Source: an uncultured Alcaligenaceae bacterium
GTDB lineage: Bacteria > Pseudomonadota > Gammaproteobacteria > Burkholderiales > Burkholderiaceae_B
Length of the DNA stretch: 48,767 nt
NCBI GenBank assembly: GCA_937896225.1
Contig: CALBMZ010000082.1
Location: 1 to 48,767, forward strand
Direction: 5' to 3'
The position numbers were made by a program, and so were the translations under genes. Positions within the stretch are counted from its first letter, which is position 1. Each line of letters opens with the position of its first letter. The notes under the pieces were generated by a model that saw only the letters and a program-made list of their open reading frames with translations, was not told the DNA's origin and made no database searches. Positions 15,540 to 25,324 of the stretch are shown piece after piece.

Positions 15540-17789
15540 ATGACTCTGAAAAAAGATCAAGCCCTCAACACAATAGACTCAGTCGATATTGACCGATTGT
15601 GTGAGGGTGTGTTGGCCAAGTTGCCTTCTGATCAGCATGCTTTAGTTCAAAAAGTTTTAAATGATCTTTTGCTTGGAAATGAAGCTGGGCAACTAAACGC
15701 GCTCGAGCCTCATTTTCACAATCAGCCCGCCAAGCAAACCGCCTTTCATCATGCCTTACATACGGCTTTGATTTTGGCTGAGTTTCAAGCTGACGGCGTC
15801 TCACGAGCCGCTGCTTTGCTGATGGCGCTGCCGTTGGCTAAACTCAATCAAACTGATCAGTTATCGCGCGATTACGGCAAAGAAGTGTCTCAATTGGTGC
15901 AGGGGGCGTTATCTTTGGTTCGGTTGACACAACTCACCCGACAAGCCCAGTCGCATGAGAAAGCTGATGTGGCTTCTCAAAAAGAAATGCTTCGTAAAAT
16001 GCTGTTAGCGATGGCGGCTGATTTGCGTATTGTATTGATTCGTTTAGGCTCAAGGCTGCAAACTTTGCGTTGGCATGCCGCCCATAAAATACCTTGCGAC
16101 TTGGGGCTTGCCAAAGAAACACTTGAGTTATACGCCCCTTTAGCCAGTCGTTTGGGTATTTGGCAAATTAAATGGGAAATTGAAGACTTAGCCTTTCGTT
16201 TCACTGAGCCCGAAATATACAAACAAATTGCAAAACAACTTGAAGAAAAACGCGTTGAGCGGGAAACGTTTATTCGAGAGACCGTGGCGCAACTACAGGC
16301 TTCTTTGAAAGAGATGGGTATTGACGCTGAGGTTTCAGGCCGCCCAAAACACATTTTTAGTATCTGGAACAAAATGCGAAACAAGCATCTTGATTTCAGT
16401 GCACTTTACGACCTTCGGGCAGTCCGCGTTATCGTGCCAGAAGACCGTCATTGTTACGAAGTGTTGGCCTTAGTTCATCAGCTTTGGTCACCTGTTAGCG
16501 ACGAGTTTGACGACTATATTGCTCGGCCCAAACCGAATGGTTATCGTTCACTGCATACCGTTTTGAGCGATACTAGCGGTCGGGCCTTTGAGGTTCAAAT
16601 TCGCACGCTTGCGATGCACGAGTATGCCGAGTTTGGCATGGCAGCTCATTGGCGCTACAAAGAGGCTGGCCCCAAGGGGGGGCAAGCAGTGACGCCATCT
16701 CAGCATCGAGATTTAGCCTATATGCGGCAGCTTTTGGCCTGGAATCGCGAAGTGATTTCCGACCCAAATCATCCTAACCAACCCGTTTCGCCTTCAGAGC
16801 ATATTTATGTGTTGTCACCTTTGGCTCGGGTGATAGAGCTGCCAGTTGGCGCAACACCGGTTGATTTTGCCTATCAGTTACATACCGATTTGGGCCACCG
16901 TTGCCGGGGTGCCAAGGTCGACGGTCAAATGGTGCCGTTACAAACACGCTTACAAACAGGGCAAACTGTTGAAATTATTGCCACCAAATCTGGTGGGCCT
17001 TCACGCGACTGGGTTAACGCTCAATTAGGGTACTTATCCAGTCCCCGTGCACGTGCCAAAGTTCGGGCTTGGTTTAATGCAATTGAGTTGCAGCAACGTA
17101 TCACGCAAGGCCAGGCGCTTGTTGAAAAAGAGCTTCAGCGATTAGGTAAAACTGCCGTCAACCTTGAGCACTTAGCTGAACAACTTGGTTTTACGCAAGC
17201 AGAAGATTTGTATGTCGCGGTAGCTAAAGACGACTTTAGTGTCAAACTTATTGATACGGCTTTCAGGTTGCCTATTGAGCCAGAACCGATGACGCCCGAG
17301 TCGTTGATTCACATGAGCCCAAAACATGACCGTCAGCACCAAGACCCTTCCTCGGGGGTGTTGGTGGTTGGGGTTGGTTCACTGTTGACGCAGTTGGCAC
17401 GGTGTTGCCGGCCCGCCCCACCAGACTTGATCAAGGGCTTTGTCACGCGGGGTAGAGGGGTATCGATTCATCGTATTGATTGTCCAAGCTTTGTGGCGCT
17501 GACGCTCAACCAATTTGAGCGAGTAATTGACGTTTCATGGGGTCAAACGCTCGATACGGTATACCCCGTTGATATAGTTGTGTTTGCGCAAGACCGATCT
17601 GGTTTGCTCCGAGACTTATCCGAAGTTTTTGCTCGATTAAAAATGAATGTGGCAGGAGTCAATACCCAAAGTAAAAGTTCACTGGCTAACATGGTATTTA
17701 CCGTTGAAATTAGTCATGGTGACGATATTCAACGTATGCAGGCGGCCTTGTTGGAAGTATTGGGTGTAGAAGCCGTTCATCGTCATTGA
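15540..17789 (+). CDS. relA: RelA, (p)ppGpp synthetase
   Basis: A 749-aa long RSH protein. The N-terminal region at residues 70-105 replaces the HD hydrolase motif by ALLMALPLAKL, so hydrolysis is lost. The synthetase domain has GRPKHIFSIWNKM, YDLRAVRVIV and EFDDYIARPKPNGYRSLHT; EFDD (322-325) is the ExDD signature of monofunctional RelA, where bifunctional SpoT/Rel has RxKD. A TGS domain (SPLARVIELPVGATPVDFAY), a conserved-cysteine region (ARCCRPAPPDLIKGFVTRGRG) and a C-terminal ACT domain follow. It makes ppGpp on stalled ribosomes during amino-acid starvation. Its neighbour trpB begins 90 bp downstream. Confidence 0.97.
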   Translation: MTLKKDQALNTIDSVDIDRLCEGVLAKLPSDQHALVQKVLNDLLLGNEAGQLNALEPHFHNQPAKQTAFHHALHTALILAEFQADGVSRAAALLMALPLAKLNQTDQLSRDYGKEVSQLVQGALSLVRLTQLTRQAQSHEKADVASQKEMLRKMLLAMAADLRIVLIRLGSRLQTLRWHAAHKIPCDLGLAKETLELYAPLASRLGIWQIKWEIEDLAFRFTEPEIYKQIAKQLEEKRVERETFIRETVAQLQASLKEMGIDAEVSGRPKHIFSIWNKMRNKHLDFSALYDLRAVRVIVPEDRHCYEVLALVHQLWSPVSDEFDDYIARPKPNGYRSLHTVLSDTSGRAFEVQIRTLAMHEYAEFGMAAHWRYKEAGPKGGQAVTPSQHRDLAYMRQLLAWNREVISDPNHPNQPVSPSEHIYVLSPLARVIELPVGATPVDFAYQLHTDLGHRCRGAKVDGQMVPLQTRLQTGQTVEIIATKSGGPSRDWVNAQLGYLSSPRARAKVRAWFNAIELQQRITQGQALVEKELQRLGKTAVNLEHLAEQLGFTQAEDLYVAVAKDDFSVKLIDTAFRLPIEPEPMTPESLIHMSPKHDRQHQDPSSGVLVVGVGSLLTQLARCCRPAPPDLIKGFVTRGRGVSIHRIDCPSFVALTLNQFERVIDVSWGQTLDTVYPVDIVVFAQDRSGLLRDLSEVFARLKMNVAGVNTQSKSSLANMVFTVEISHGDDIQRMQAALLEVLGVEAVHRH

Positions 17790-17879
17790 GCTTGCTCGGC
17801 ATGACTGCTAAAATGTAAAAAAACCTTTTGAGTTAGCCATATGTTGACTCAGCACTGTTTAACCTTGGAGGCATGAGCC

Positions 17880-19079
17880 TTGAAACCTTACGATTTTCCC
17901 GATCAAGCAGGCCATTTTGGCCCATATGGTGGTGTATTTGTCGCTGAAACACTTATGCATGCCCTTGACGAGCTTCGTCTAGCTTATGCAAAGTCGCAGA
18001 CCGACCCAGATTTTATGGCTGAATTTCATAGCGAGCTCAAACACTATGTAGGTCGTCCAACCCCGGTATATCATGCGCGCCGGTGGTCAGAAATGTTGGG
18101 TGGGGCTCAAATTTGGTTCAAACGAGAAGACCTAAACCATACAGGTGCCCACAAAATCAACAACAGTTTGGGTCAAGCAATGCTCGCACGTCGCATGGGC
18201 AAAAAACGAATCATTGCTGAAACGGGTGCAGGTCAGCACGGTGTGGCAACAGCTACCGTTTGTGCACGTTTTGGTATGGAATGTATCATTTACATGGGTA
18301 GCGAAGACATCAAACGTCAAGCTCCCAATGTGTTTCGCATGAAGTTGCTTGGTGCAACCGTTGTACCGGTTGAATCAGGTTCAAAAACCCTAAAAGACGC
18401 GTTAAATGAAGCCTTGCGCGACTGGGTGACAAACGTTGACAACACCTTCTACATTATAGGTACGGTAGCTGGTCCGCACCCATACCCTATGATGGTGCGT
18501 GATTTCCATAGTGTTATTGGTGAAGAGTCTATCGAGCAAATGCCGTTATACGCGGGTCGTCAACCCGACTATGTTTTAGCATGTGTCGGTGGCGGCTCAA
18601 ATGCAATGGGTATTTTTCACCCCTATTTAAAATTTGACGATGTCAAACTCGTTGGTGTTGAAGCGGGTGGTGATGGCGTTGAAACGGGTCGCCATGCAGC
18701 CTCGCTAACAGGTGGTCAGGTTGGCGTATTGCATGGCAATCGCACCTACGTCATTCAAAATGAAGATGGTCAAGTAATGGAAACACATTCTGTTTCAGCA
18801 GGCCTTGACTACCCTGGCGTGGGCCCTGAGCATGCTTGGTTAAAAGATATGGGCCGTGCTACTTACTGCAGCGTCACTGACGACGAGGCGCTTAAGTCTT
18901 TTCATGAGTGCTGTCTTATTGAAGGTATTATTCCCGCGCTCGAAACAGCGCATGCTATTGCGCATGCGGTACGCTTAGCACCTACACTTAGTAAAGACCG
19001 CATTATTCTGGTTAACTTATCAGGGCGCGGCGATAAAGACATTAATACGGTTGCTGGTATCTCTGGTTTGACTCTTTAA
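17880..19079 (+). CDS. trpB: Tryptophan synthase beta chain
   Basis: A 399-aa pyridoxal-phosphate enzyme that joins indole and serine to give tryptophan. The PLP lysine is K92 in [11 protein letters not shown], the phosphate-binding loop is [10 protein letters not shown], and [14 protein letters not shown] and [11 protein letters not shown] are present. The start is a TTG at 17880, chosen because GGAGG lies 8 bp before it (17867-17871) and the resulting N-terminus [18 protein letters not shown] fits the family; a nearby ATG at 17873 is out of frame. It is followed by trpA after 12 bp. trpF, often directly upstream in this group, is absent here. Confidence 0.98.
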   Translation: MKPYDFPDQAGHFGPYGGVFVAETLMHALDELRLAYAKSQTDPDFMAEFHSELKHYVGRPTPVYHARRWSEMLGGAQIWFKREDLNHTGAHKINNSLGQAMLARRMGKKRIIAETGAGQHGVATATVCARFGMECIIYMGSEDIKRQAPNVFRMKLLGATVVPVESGSKTLKDALNEALRDWVTNVDNTFYIIGTVAGPHPYPMMVRDFHSVIGEESIEQMPLYAGRQPDYVLACVGGGSNAMGIFHPYLKFDDVKLVGVEAGGDGVETGRHAASLTGGQVGVLHGNRTYVIQNEDGQVMETHSVSAGLDYPGVGPEHAWLKDMGRATYCSVTDDEALKSFHECCLIEGIIPALETAHAIAHAVRLAPTLSKDRIILVNLSGRGDKDINTVAGISGLTL

Positions 19080-19091
19080 GGCTAAAAAAAC

Positions 19092-19952
19092 ATGTCTCAC
19101 GTTGATCGTATCGATCTAGCATTTCAACAGCTTAAAAGTAAGGGTCGTGCTGCACTTATACCCTATATTCAAGCAGGTAACCCACTGGCTACATCAACCG
19201 TGCCCATTATGCATGCTTTAGTTAAAGCAGGGGCTGACATCATAGAAATTGGGGTACCCTTTTCAGACCCCATGGCTGATGGCCCTGTCATTCAAAAGGC
19301 TGCTGAGCATGCCATTGCTCAAGGCGTTGGTTTGAGTAAAGTGCTTGATATGGTGGCTGAATTTCGCCAACAAGACCAAACAACCCCTTTGGTGCTCATG
19401 GGTTATGCCAACCCCATCGAACGTATGGGGCAAACAGTATTTGTTGAACGTGCTGCGCGGGCGGGTGTAGACGGTGTTTTAGTGGTCGACTACCCCCCTG
19501 AAGAAGTTGAAAGTTTCTCAGCCTTGTTGCAAACGCATGGCATGGCCCTCATCTTTCTATTGGCGCCTACGAGTACCGATGAGCGTATTGCTTCGATTGC
19601 AAAGGTTGCACGCGGCTATGTTTACTATGTTTCACTCAATGGTATTACGGGTGCCGGTCATCTTGATACCAACCAAGTGGCTGATAAGCTAGAACGTATT
19701 CGCCAGCACGTCACCATTCCCTTAGGTGTGGGGTTTGGCATTCGCGATGTGCAAAGTGCACAGCGTATTGCCTCAATGGCTGATGCTGTCGTGATTGGTA
19801 CAAAGCTTATTGAAGTCATGAATCAAGCCACCCATGGTTTACCTGCTGATCAACAAACCCACGCAGCTGCCGAGGCGGGTGGGCAGTGGTTGTCAACAAT
19901 TCATCAAGGCCTGGTTCAAATTGCTGAGCAATCTGAAGTTGGGCAAACGTAA
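19092..19952 (+). CDS. trpA: Tryptophan synthase alpha chain
   Basis: A 286-aa TIM-barrel subunit that cleaves indole-3-glycerol phosphate and channels indole to TrpB. Catalytic residues are E52 in [19 protein letters not shown] and D63. [15 protein letters not shown] and [13 protein letters not shown] mark the phosphate site. The C-terminus is slightly extended. Its stop overlaps the accD start as TAATG, so the two are probably translationally coupled. Confidence 0.98.
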   Translation: MSHVDRIDLAFQQLKSKGRAALIPYIQAGNPLATSTVPIMHALVKAGADIIEIGVPFSDPMADGPVIQKAAEHAIAQGVGLSKVLDMVAEFRQQDQTTPLVLMGYANPIERMGQTVFVERAARAGVDGVLVVDYPPEEVESFSALLQTHGMALIFLLAPTSTDERIASIAKVARGYVYYVSLNGITGAGHLDTNQVADKLERIRQHVTIPLGVGFGIRDVQSAQRIASMADAVVIGTKLIEVMNQATHGLPADQQTHAAAEAGGQWLSTIHQGLVQIAEQSEVGQT

Positions 19953-20827
19953 TGAGTTGGTTAGAAAAAATCGGCTTACCCCGCATAAATAAAGTCTCTG
20001 ACTCTAATGCGCGTCGAGTTCCAGAAGGTTTGTGGGTTAAGTGCCCTTCATGTGAAACGGTGCTGTATAACGAAGATTTAGCCGCAAATTTACATGTTTG
20101 CCCCAAATGCGATCATCATATGCGCTTGGGCGCCCGTGCCCGTATTAATTCACTTTTAGACCGTGAAGGCCGAGTTGAGTTGGGTGCTGATACACGTTCA
20201 CTCGACCCGTTAAAATTCCGCGATTCCCGCAAATACCCTGAGCGTTTGCAAGAAGCGATTAAAGCGACGGGTGAAACTGATGCGTTGGTCAGTATGCGCG
20301 GCACCATTCAAGGCTTGTCTTGCGTGGTGTCAGCGTTTGAGTTTCAGTTCATGGGTGGCTCTATGGGATCAGTAGTGGGTGAGCGTTTTGTACGAGGTGT
20401 TCACGAAGCAATTGAGCATCGCAGCGCATTTGTTTGTGTGGCCGCTTCGGGCGGTGCACGTATGCAAGAAAGTTTGTTTTCACTATTACAAATGGCAAAA
20501 ACTAATGCAAGCCTGACTCAACTAGCACAAAAGGGTTTGCCTTTCATTAGCGTCTTGACAGACCCAACTATGGGTGGTGTATCGGCAAGCTTTGCTTTTG
20601 TGGGTGATGTCGTCATTGCAGAGCCTAAAGCACTCATAGGCTTCGCAGGCCCACGTGTGATTGAGCAAACCGTTCGCGAAAAATTACCTGAAGGTTTTCA
20701 GCGCGCTGAGTTTTTACTCAATACCGGTGCGATCGACATGGTGATTGATCGTCGCCGCCTAAAAGAGAAAATTGCGCACTTAATTGCATTATTAACCAAT
20801 CAGTCAGTTGAAGCCCTATCCGCTTGA
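19952..20827 (+). CDS. accD: Acetyl-CoA carboxylase carboxyltransferase beta subunit
   Basis: A 291-aa subunit that with AccA transfers the carboxyl group from biotin to acetyl-CoA, the first step of fatty-acid synthesis. The N-terminal zinc ribbon uses C31, C34, C50 and C53 ([25 protein letters not shown] split by 15 residues). The carboxyltransferase core has [30 protein letters not shown] and [15 protein letters not shown]. The order trpB-trpA-accD is common in proteobacteria. folC, often next, is missing; a strong terminator closes the unit. Confidence 0.98.
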   Translation: MSWLEKIGLPRINKVSDSNARRVPEGLWVKCPSCETVLYNEDLAANLHVCPKCDHHMRLGARARINSLLDREGRVELGADTRSLDPLKFRDSRKYPERLQEAIKATGETDALVSMRGTIQGLSCVVSAFEFQFMGGSMGSVVGERFVRGVHEAIEHRSAFVCVAASGGARMQESLFSLLQMAKTNASLTQLAQKGLPFISVLTDPTMGGVSASFAFVGDVVIAEPKALIGFAGPRVIEQTVREKLPEGFQRAEFLLNTGAIDMVIDRRRLKEKIAHLIALLTNQSVEALSA

Positions 20828-20851
20828 TTATTGTTCAGCTCACTTTGTGTA

Positions 20852-20889
20852 AAAAAGGCAACCGTTAAATCTTAAACGGTTGCCTTTTT
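20852..20889. terminator. Bidirectional intrinsic terminator between accD and rne
   Basis: AAAAAGGCAACCGTT (20852-20866) and AACGGTTGCCTTTTT (20875-20889) form a perfect 15-bp stem with an 8-nt loop. A-tracts and T-tracts on either arm allow it to stop both accD (plus) and rne (minus). Confidence 0.93.
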
Positions 20890-20938
20890 AACTTTAGAAA
20901 ATATTACCTTACAGCTTGACTGCTTCCATAGCGATTCA

Positions 20939-23932
20939 TTAACTAGACAGTGTTTCAACCTGTTTCAGTTCAACCGTTGCAGCAGTCGGTGCAGCTTTTG
21001 GTTCGCGACCATAGCGTTGAGTGGTTGGTGCCAATTGTGCGGCGGCTTGTGCCGTGACAACGCTATCAGGATTGCTTTCAACCCACTTTAAGCCAACCGA
21101 ATTGACCACTGAGTGAAGGGCTTCGCGGTCAAGTGGTTTGGCCTGAACAGCAACTAGGGATTGAGTCGACACCGCTGCATCTTGTGCAAATTGGTCTTGA
21201 ATGGTTTGAATGACCACGTCATGATCAATTTGCGCTGCTGCAGGAGCTGGGGTCGGTGTGGCAGCAACTTTAGGGGTTGATTCCACTTGAACAAGCTGTG
21301 TTTCCAAAACAGGCGTTGCTTGAGCCACTGGCGCTTGAGCAGACGTTGCAATAGGCTCAACAACTTCTGTCACGTCGGTTGAAGCCGCAGTAGGTGCCAC
21401 GACAGAAGGTGTCACGACAATTGTTTCAACAACCGGTTTTTCAACAATAACTGTTTCTAGAGCTTCAGTTTCTACCGTGATTGGGGCAGTAATAGGTGTC
21501 GCTTCAAGCTGTGCAGTTGGCGCACTTTGAGTCACTTCAGGTGCAGCTGAAACTGAAACTGAAACAGGTTGAACCTGTATGACAGGGCTATTAACCATCA
21601 CAGCAGATGTTGAATCAGTTAAGAAAAGCTCGTGGTTGCTGCTTTGAGGGTTGCCTTCTGAACTCAAACCATCAATTTGATCATCGTTTTGTTGAGTTGT
21701 GCTGTCACTGGTACGGCGACCGCGACGACCACGACGACCACGGCGACGAGGGCGATCTGAATCGGTCGTCTCTGGGGCTTCGGTACCTTCTATGCCATTC
21801 GCTACATCAGCAATACTTGCACCTTCAAGCGTATCACCCACCACCGCGGCGACAGCGCTATTGTTGGCTTTCAATATTGGTTCAATCGTTTCTGCAGCGA
21901 TGTCGGTCTGAGCAACTGTTTCAGATGTCGTTTCTTCTTTGCGGGGACGGCCACGACCTCGACGAGTACGGCTGCTACGTGATTGAGTTTCTTCAGCTGA
22001 CTGACCTTCTGTAGCTGTTGTCAAAACGGGGTTAGCGTTGGGTTGACGAACTTCTTCGGTTGACGCAACGGTTGTTGTGATATTCGCGGTTTGAGCGGGT
22101 CGTTGATCTTGCCGACGGTTGCGATTATTAGGGTTACGGTTGTTCCGCTGACCCGAACGATCGTTGCGGTTTGAGCCATTGGCTTGACGCGGTGCACGCG
22201 CTTCGGGTGCGGCGACAACGGGTGTGCTATCTGTTGAGCCACCAAACAACCAACCGAATAGGCGCTTAAACAAACTAGGCTGTGCGGTGGCGACAGGCGC
22301 AATTTGTTTTGGCGTTGAAGTGGGTGCGGGTTGTGAAGGGGTTACACCTTTAACCAAAGCTTCTGGTTTGAGGCGTTGAACTTCTTCTTTAGGGTTCCAA
22401 GCCAAGTCAGTTGAAGGGGCTTCCACACGATCAAAGCTTGACTTGATGTCTTCAAGACGAGGATCGTCATGCTTTAGGCGTTCAATGACATGGTGCGGTG
22501 TTTCAATGTGTTTATTTGGAATTAAGATCAAGTTGACCTTAAGACGCGCTTCGATTTTAGTGATATCGGCACGTTTTTCATTCAAGAGGAAAGTGGCTAC
22601 TTCAACAGGCACTTGTGCATGAACAGCGGCCGTGCCCTCTTTCATGGCCTCTTCTTGCAATAAACGTAGAACGTTCAAAGCGCTAGACTCGGCATCGCGA
22701 ACCACGCCCGTGCCATTGCAACGCGGGCAAGTGACGTGCGACCCCTCATTGAGAGCAGGTCGCAAACGTTGACGTGATAATTCCATCAAGCCAAAGCGAG
22801 AAATTTTGCCCATTTGAACGCGAGCACGGTCAACGTGTAACGCATCACGTAAGCGATTTTCCACTGCACGTTGGTTTTTGTTGTCTTCCATGTCGATAAA
22901 ATCGATCACGATCAGGCCACCTAAGTCGCGCAAGCGCAATTGACGAGCGACTTCTTCTGCCGCCTCTAAGTTAGTGCGAGTAGCAGTTTCTTCAATATCA
23001 GCGCCACGCGTAGAGCGGGCTGAGTTCACATCAATAGCGACCAATGCTTCGGTGTGATCAATAACGATCGAACCGCCAGAGGGTAGGTTGACATGGCGAG
23101 AATAGGCCGTTTCAATTTGGTGTTCAATTTGAAAGCGTGAAAACAGCGGCACATCATCGCTATAACGTTTGACGCGTTGTACGTTATCAGGCATGACCAC
23201 GCTCATGAACGCTGAAGCTTGATCAGCAATATCATCTGTATCAATTAAGATTTCACCAATATCGGGTGAAAAATAATCGCGTATCGCCCGAATAACCAAA
23301 CTGGACTCAAGATAAATCAGTATGGGGGCTTTGTTTTCAGTGGCGGCGCCATCAATGGCCTGCCAAAGTTGCTGTAAATAAGAAAGATCCCATTGGAGTT
23401 CTTCAGTGTTGCGGCCAATGCCTGCTGTGCGGGCAATGATGCTCATACCTTGAGGTAGGTTGAGTTGGTCCATTGCTTCGCGTAACTCTTGACGGTCTTC
23501 ACCTTCAATGCGACGTGACACGCCGCCACCGCGAGGGTTGTTGGGCATTAATACAAGATAACGGCCTGCTAAAGAGATAAAGGTGGTGAGGGCTGCGCCC
23601 TTATTGCCACGCTCTTCTTTTTCAACCTGAACAACCAGTTCTTGACCTTCATGCAAGGCATCTTGAATGCGGGTAGCCCGCACATCAACACCTTCTTTAA
23701 AGTAACTGCGAGCAACTTCTTTAAAGGGTAAGAAGCCGTGACGGTCTTCGCCATAGTTAATGAAACAGGCTTCAAGACCAGGTTCAATGCGTGTGATGAC
23801 GGCTTTGTAAATGTTGCCTTTGCGCTGTTCGCGACCGGCGGTTTCAATATCGAGGTCAACAAGCTTTTGCCCGTCAACAATGGCTACGCGCAGTTCTTCT
23901 TGGTGCGTAGCGTTAAATAACATGCGCTTCAT
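20939..23932 (-). CDS. rne: Ribonuclease E
   Basis: A 997-aa endoribonuclease that starts bulk mRNA decay and matures stable RNAs. The catalytic half has an S1 domain (about 38-120), the magnesium-binding aspartates D301 (AIDVNSARST) and D344 (IVIDFIDMED), and the Zn-link CPRC (C402, C405). Residues about 555-570 contain LFKRLFGWLFGG, a probable amphipathic membrane anchor. The C-terminal half is disordered scaffold: an Asn/Arg-rich segment, two Arg/Gly blocks (TRRGRGRPRKEE and RPRRRGRRGRRGRR) likely to bind RNA, then a long Val/Thr/Pro/Ala tract and a short conserved-looking tail (GLKWVESNP). GGAG precedes the ATG. The leader is long and structured, as expected for feedback control. Confidence 0.97.
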   Translation of the reverse strand: MKRMLFNATHQEELRVAIVDGQKLVDLDIETAGREQRKGNIYKAVITRIEPGLEACFINYGEDRHGFLPFKEVARSYFKEGVDVRATRIQDALHEGQELVVQVEKEERGNKGAALTTFISLAGRYLVLMPNNPRGGGVSRRIEGEDRQELREAMDQLNLPQGMSIIARTAGIGRNTEELQWDLSYLQQLWQAIDGAATENKAPILIYLESSLVIRAIRDYFSPDIGEILIDTDDIADQASAFMSVVMPDNVQRVKRYSDDVPLFSRFQIEHQIETAYSRHVNLPSGGSIVIDHTEALVAIDVNSARSTRGADIEETATRTNLEAAEEVARQLRLRDLGGLIVIDFIDMEDNKNQRAVENRLRDALHVDRARVQMGKISRFGLMELSRQRLRPALNEGSHVTCPRCNGTGVVRDAESSALNVLRLLQEEAMKEGTAAVHAQVPVEVATFLLNEKRADITKIEARLKVNLILIPNKHIETPHHVIERLKHDDPRLEDIKSSFDRVEAPSTDLAWNPKEEVQRLKPEALVKGVTPSQPAPTSTPKQIAPVATAQPSLFKRLFGWLFGGSTDSTPVVAAPEARAPRQANGSNRNDRSGQRNNRNPNNRNRRQDQRPAQTANITTTVASTEEVRQPNANPVLTTATEGQSAEETQSRSSRTRRGRGRPRKEETTSETVAQTDIAAETIEPILKANNSAVAAVVGDTLEGASIADVANGIEGTEAPETTDSDRPRRRGRRGRRGRRTSDSTTQQNDDQIDGLSSEGNPQSSNHELFLTDSTSAVMVNSPVIQVQPVSVSVSAAPEVTQSAPTAQLEATPITAPITVETEALETVIVEKPVVETIVVTPSVVAPTAASTDVTEVVEPIATSAQAPVAQATPVLETQLVQVESTPKVAATPTPAPAAAQIDHDVVIQTIQDQFAQDAAVSTQSLVAVQAKPLDREALHSVVNSVGLKWVESNPDSVVTAQAAAQLAPTTQRYGREPKAAPTAATVELKQVETLSS

Positions 23933-23954
23933 TCGTGCATTCTCCGTAAGGGTG

Positions 23955-23973
23955 GCGCGACAACGCGTCGCGC
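23955..23973 (-). promoter_or_regulatory. Hairpin in the rne leader close to the start codon
   Basis: GCGCGAC and GTCGCGC form a perfect 7-bp GC-rich stem with a 5-nt loop, 22 nt before the rne ATG. On the minus strand it is enclosed by GTAAG (23999-23995) and CTTAC (23950-23946), the latter touching the GGAG ribosome site. E. coli rne is autoregulated through leader hairpins; an analogous role here is inferred. Confidence 0.55.
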
Positions 23974-24063
23974 AGCCTGGGGAACTGAAGGCAGCTTACC
24001 AAAAAACGAACACACAAGCAGGTTGGTCAGAAACCAAACCCAATAAAAATCAGGCCAGCACAG

Positions 24064-24085
24064 CGCGCTTTTGAGCGCGGTTTTT
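24064..24085 (+). terminator. Orphan terminator-like hairpin upstream of rluC
   Basis: CGCGCT, loop TTTG, AGCGCG, then G and TTTTTG read as a rho-independent terminator on the plus strand. No annotated plus-strand gene precedes it: rne is on the minus strand. It may end a small RNA transcribed from the rne leader or the rne start region. Alternatively it is only a hairpin within the rne 5' leader. Confidence 0.45.
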
Positions 24086-24355
24086 GTTCAGCAAGTAGGT
24101 CATAAAAATACGTTTAAATTGACGGGTTAGAGCTGAAAACAACAGGCGGAAAGTTTCAACACCTGGTGCGGGAAAGTGAAAATTGTTATTGCTTATTCGT
24201 TAAAGTATTCTGTTAAGACCCAATAAGGTCTGCAATCAATCACCCTGAGCTTGAGGGGCGGGCGCTACAATGCGTATCTGAATTGACGGAGACTACCCAA
24301 TTTGGCACATCTCAACGTCAAACGCTTCTCAAGCTTTTAAGGCTGTCATCATTAT

Positions 24356-25315
24356 ATGCCTGTTTTGTCCATACGCAAAGAACCCCATACTCCCCCCCCC
24401 GTTGTGAGGCTGGTTGACGTGACCCATGCCAATGAAGGCCAGCGCCTTGACAACTTCCTGATATCACTCTGCAAGGGTGTGCCGAAGAGTCGTTTATACA
24501 AAGCGGTGAGGTCAGGTGAGGTTCGGGTCAATCGTTCAAGAGCAAAAGTTGATCAGCGCCTAGAAATTGGTGATGTCGTGCGTGTTCCCCCCATGCGCGA
24601 GGCCGCACCTGCTGCCGCACGGTTTACGCCACCCAATGAATTCCCCATTGTTTTTGAAGACGAATCGCTACTGATTATTCATAAGCCTGCAGGGGTTGCT
24701 GTGCATGGTGGTAGTGGGGTTTCCCACGGCGTCATTGAGCAGCTGAGGGCCGCTCGCCCAGGGGCCGCTTTTTTAGAATTGGTTCATCGACTCGACCGTG
24801 ATACGTCAGGTTTGCTCATGATCGCCAAACAAAGAAAGGCTCTCGTGCGCTTGCACAGCATGCTCAGAGAAGGGGGTGGTGATAAACACTATTTGGCCTT
24901 AGTAGAAGGTAACGTGCTCAATGACAGGCAGCATTTAAAGCAATCACTTGCTAAATGGACAACCCAAAGCGGTGAAAGACGTGTCAAAGTCGACCCCGAA
25001 GGCCAAGTAGCGCATACGGTTATCACTTGCATTAAAAGATTCGGCGAGTACAGTTTAGTTGACGCCGAGTTACGCACTGGGCGTACGCATCAAATTAGAG
25101 TGCATCTCGCGCATGCGGGTTTTCCAATAGTGGGCGATGATAAATATGGTCAAGACACAACAAAAGCTCTTTTCAAGTCAAAATGGGGGTTCGATAGAAT
25201 GTTTTTACACGCTGCGCGGCTGTCTATCACCCATCCGACTTCAGGTGAAGCCTTAGCCGTTGAGGCACCTTTACCCGAATTATGCGAGCGTTTATTGAAA
25301 TTATTGGCAAAGTGA
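24356..25315 (+). CDS. rluC: 23S rRNA pseudouridine synthase RluC
   Basis: A 319-aa RluA-family enzyme that, in E. coli, makes pseudouridines 955, 2504 and 2580 of 23S rRNA. An N-terminal S4 RNA-binding domain (about 28-80, EGQRLDNFLISLCKGVPKSRLYKAVRSGEVRVN) precedes the catalytic domain, with the nucleophile D147 in VHRLDRDTSGLL. GRTHQIRVHLAHAGFPIVGDDKYG is the second family motif. Position divergent to rne is classic for RluC and separates it from RluD or RluA. The first 15 residues are not family-like, so an internal start is possible. Confidence 0.94.
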   Translation: MPVLSIRKEPHTPPPVVRLVDVTHANEGQRLDNFLISLCKGVPKSRLYKAVRSGEVRVNRSRAKVDQRLEIGDVVRVPPMREAAPAAARFTPPNEFPIVFEDESLLIIHKPAGVAVHGGSGVSHGVIEQLRAARPGAAFLELVHRLDRDTSGLLMIAKQRKALVRLHSMLREGGGDKHYLALVEGNVLNDRQHLKQSLAKWTTQSGERRVKVDPEGQVAHTVITCIKRFGEYSLVDAELRTGRTHQIRVHLAHAGFPIVGDDKYGQDTTKALFKSKWGFDRMFLHAARLSITHPTSGEALAVEAPLPELCERLLKLLAK

Positions 25316-25324
25316 GTGGCATTG

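Larger units (their letters stand above)
23933..24355. promoter_or_regulatory. Divergent rne/rluC regulatory region
   Basis: This 423-bp gap contains no convincing ORF. Its rne-proximal half is likely the rne 5' leader, with a strong hairpin at 23955-23973 and a GC hairpin at 24064-24079. Its rluC-proximal half must hold the rluC promoter; TACAAT at 24266-24271 is a possible -10 box, but no matching -35 lies at normal spacing. No promoter is assigned with confidence. Confidence 0.5.

Noticed and set aside
15749-15852. Functional ppGpp hydrolase (bifunctional Rel/SpoT) reading of the RSH gene
   Set aside because: The HD motif is replaced by non-catalytic residues and the synthetase carries the ExDD motif of monofunctional RelA.
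17811-17860. trp attenuator before trpB
   Set aside because: There is no leader peptide with Trp codons and only a weak TGAGT/ACTCA stem without a T-run at the right place.
21607-22014. 135-aa and 70-aa plus-strand frames within the rne C-terminal region
   Set aside because: They are reverse-strand shadows of the Arg/Gly-rich repeats of RNase E and resemble no protein.
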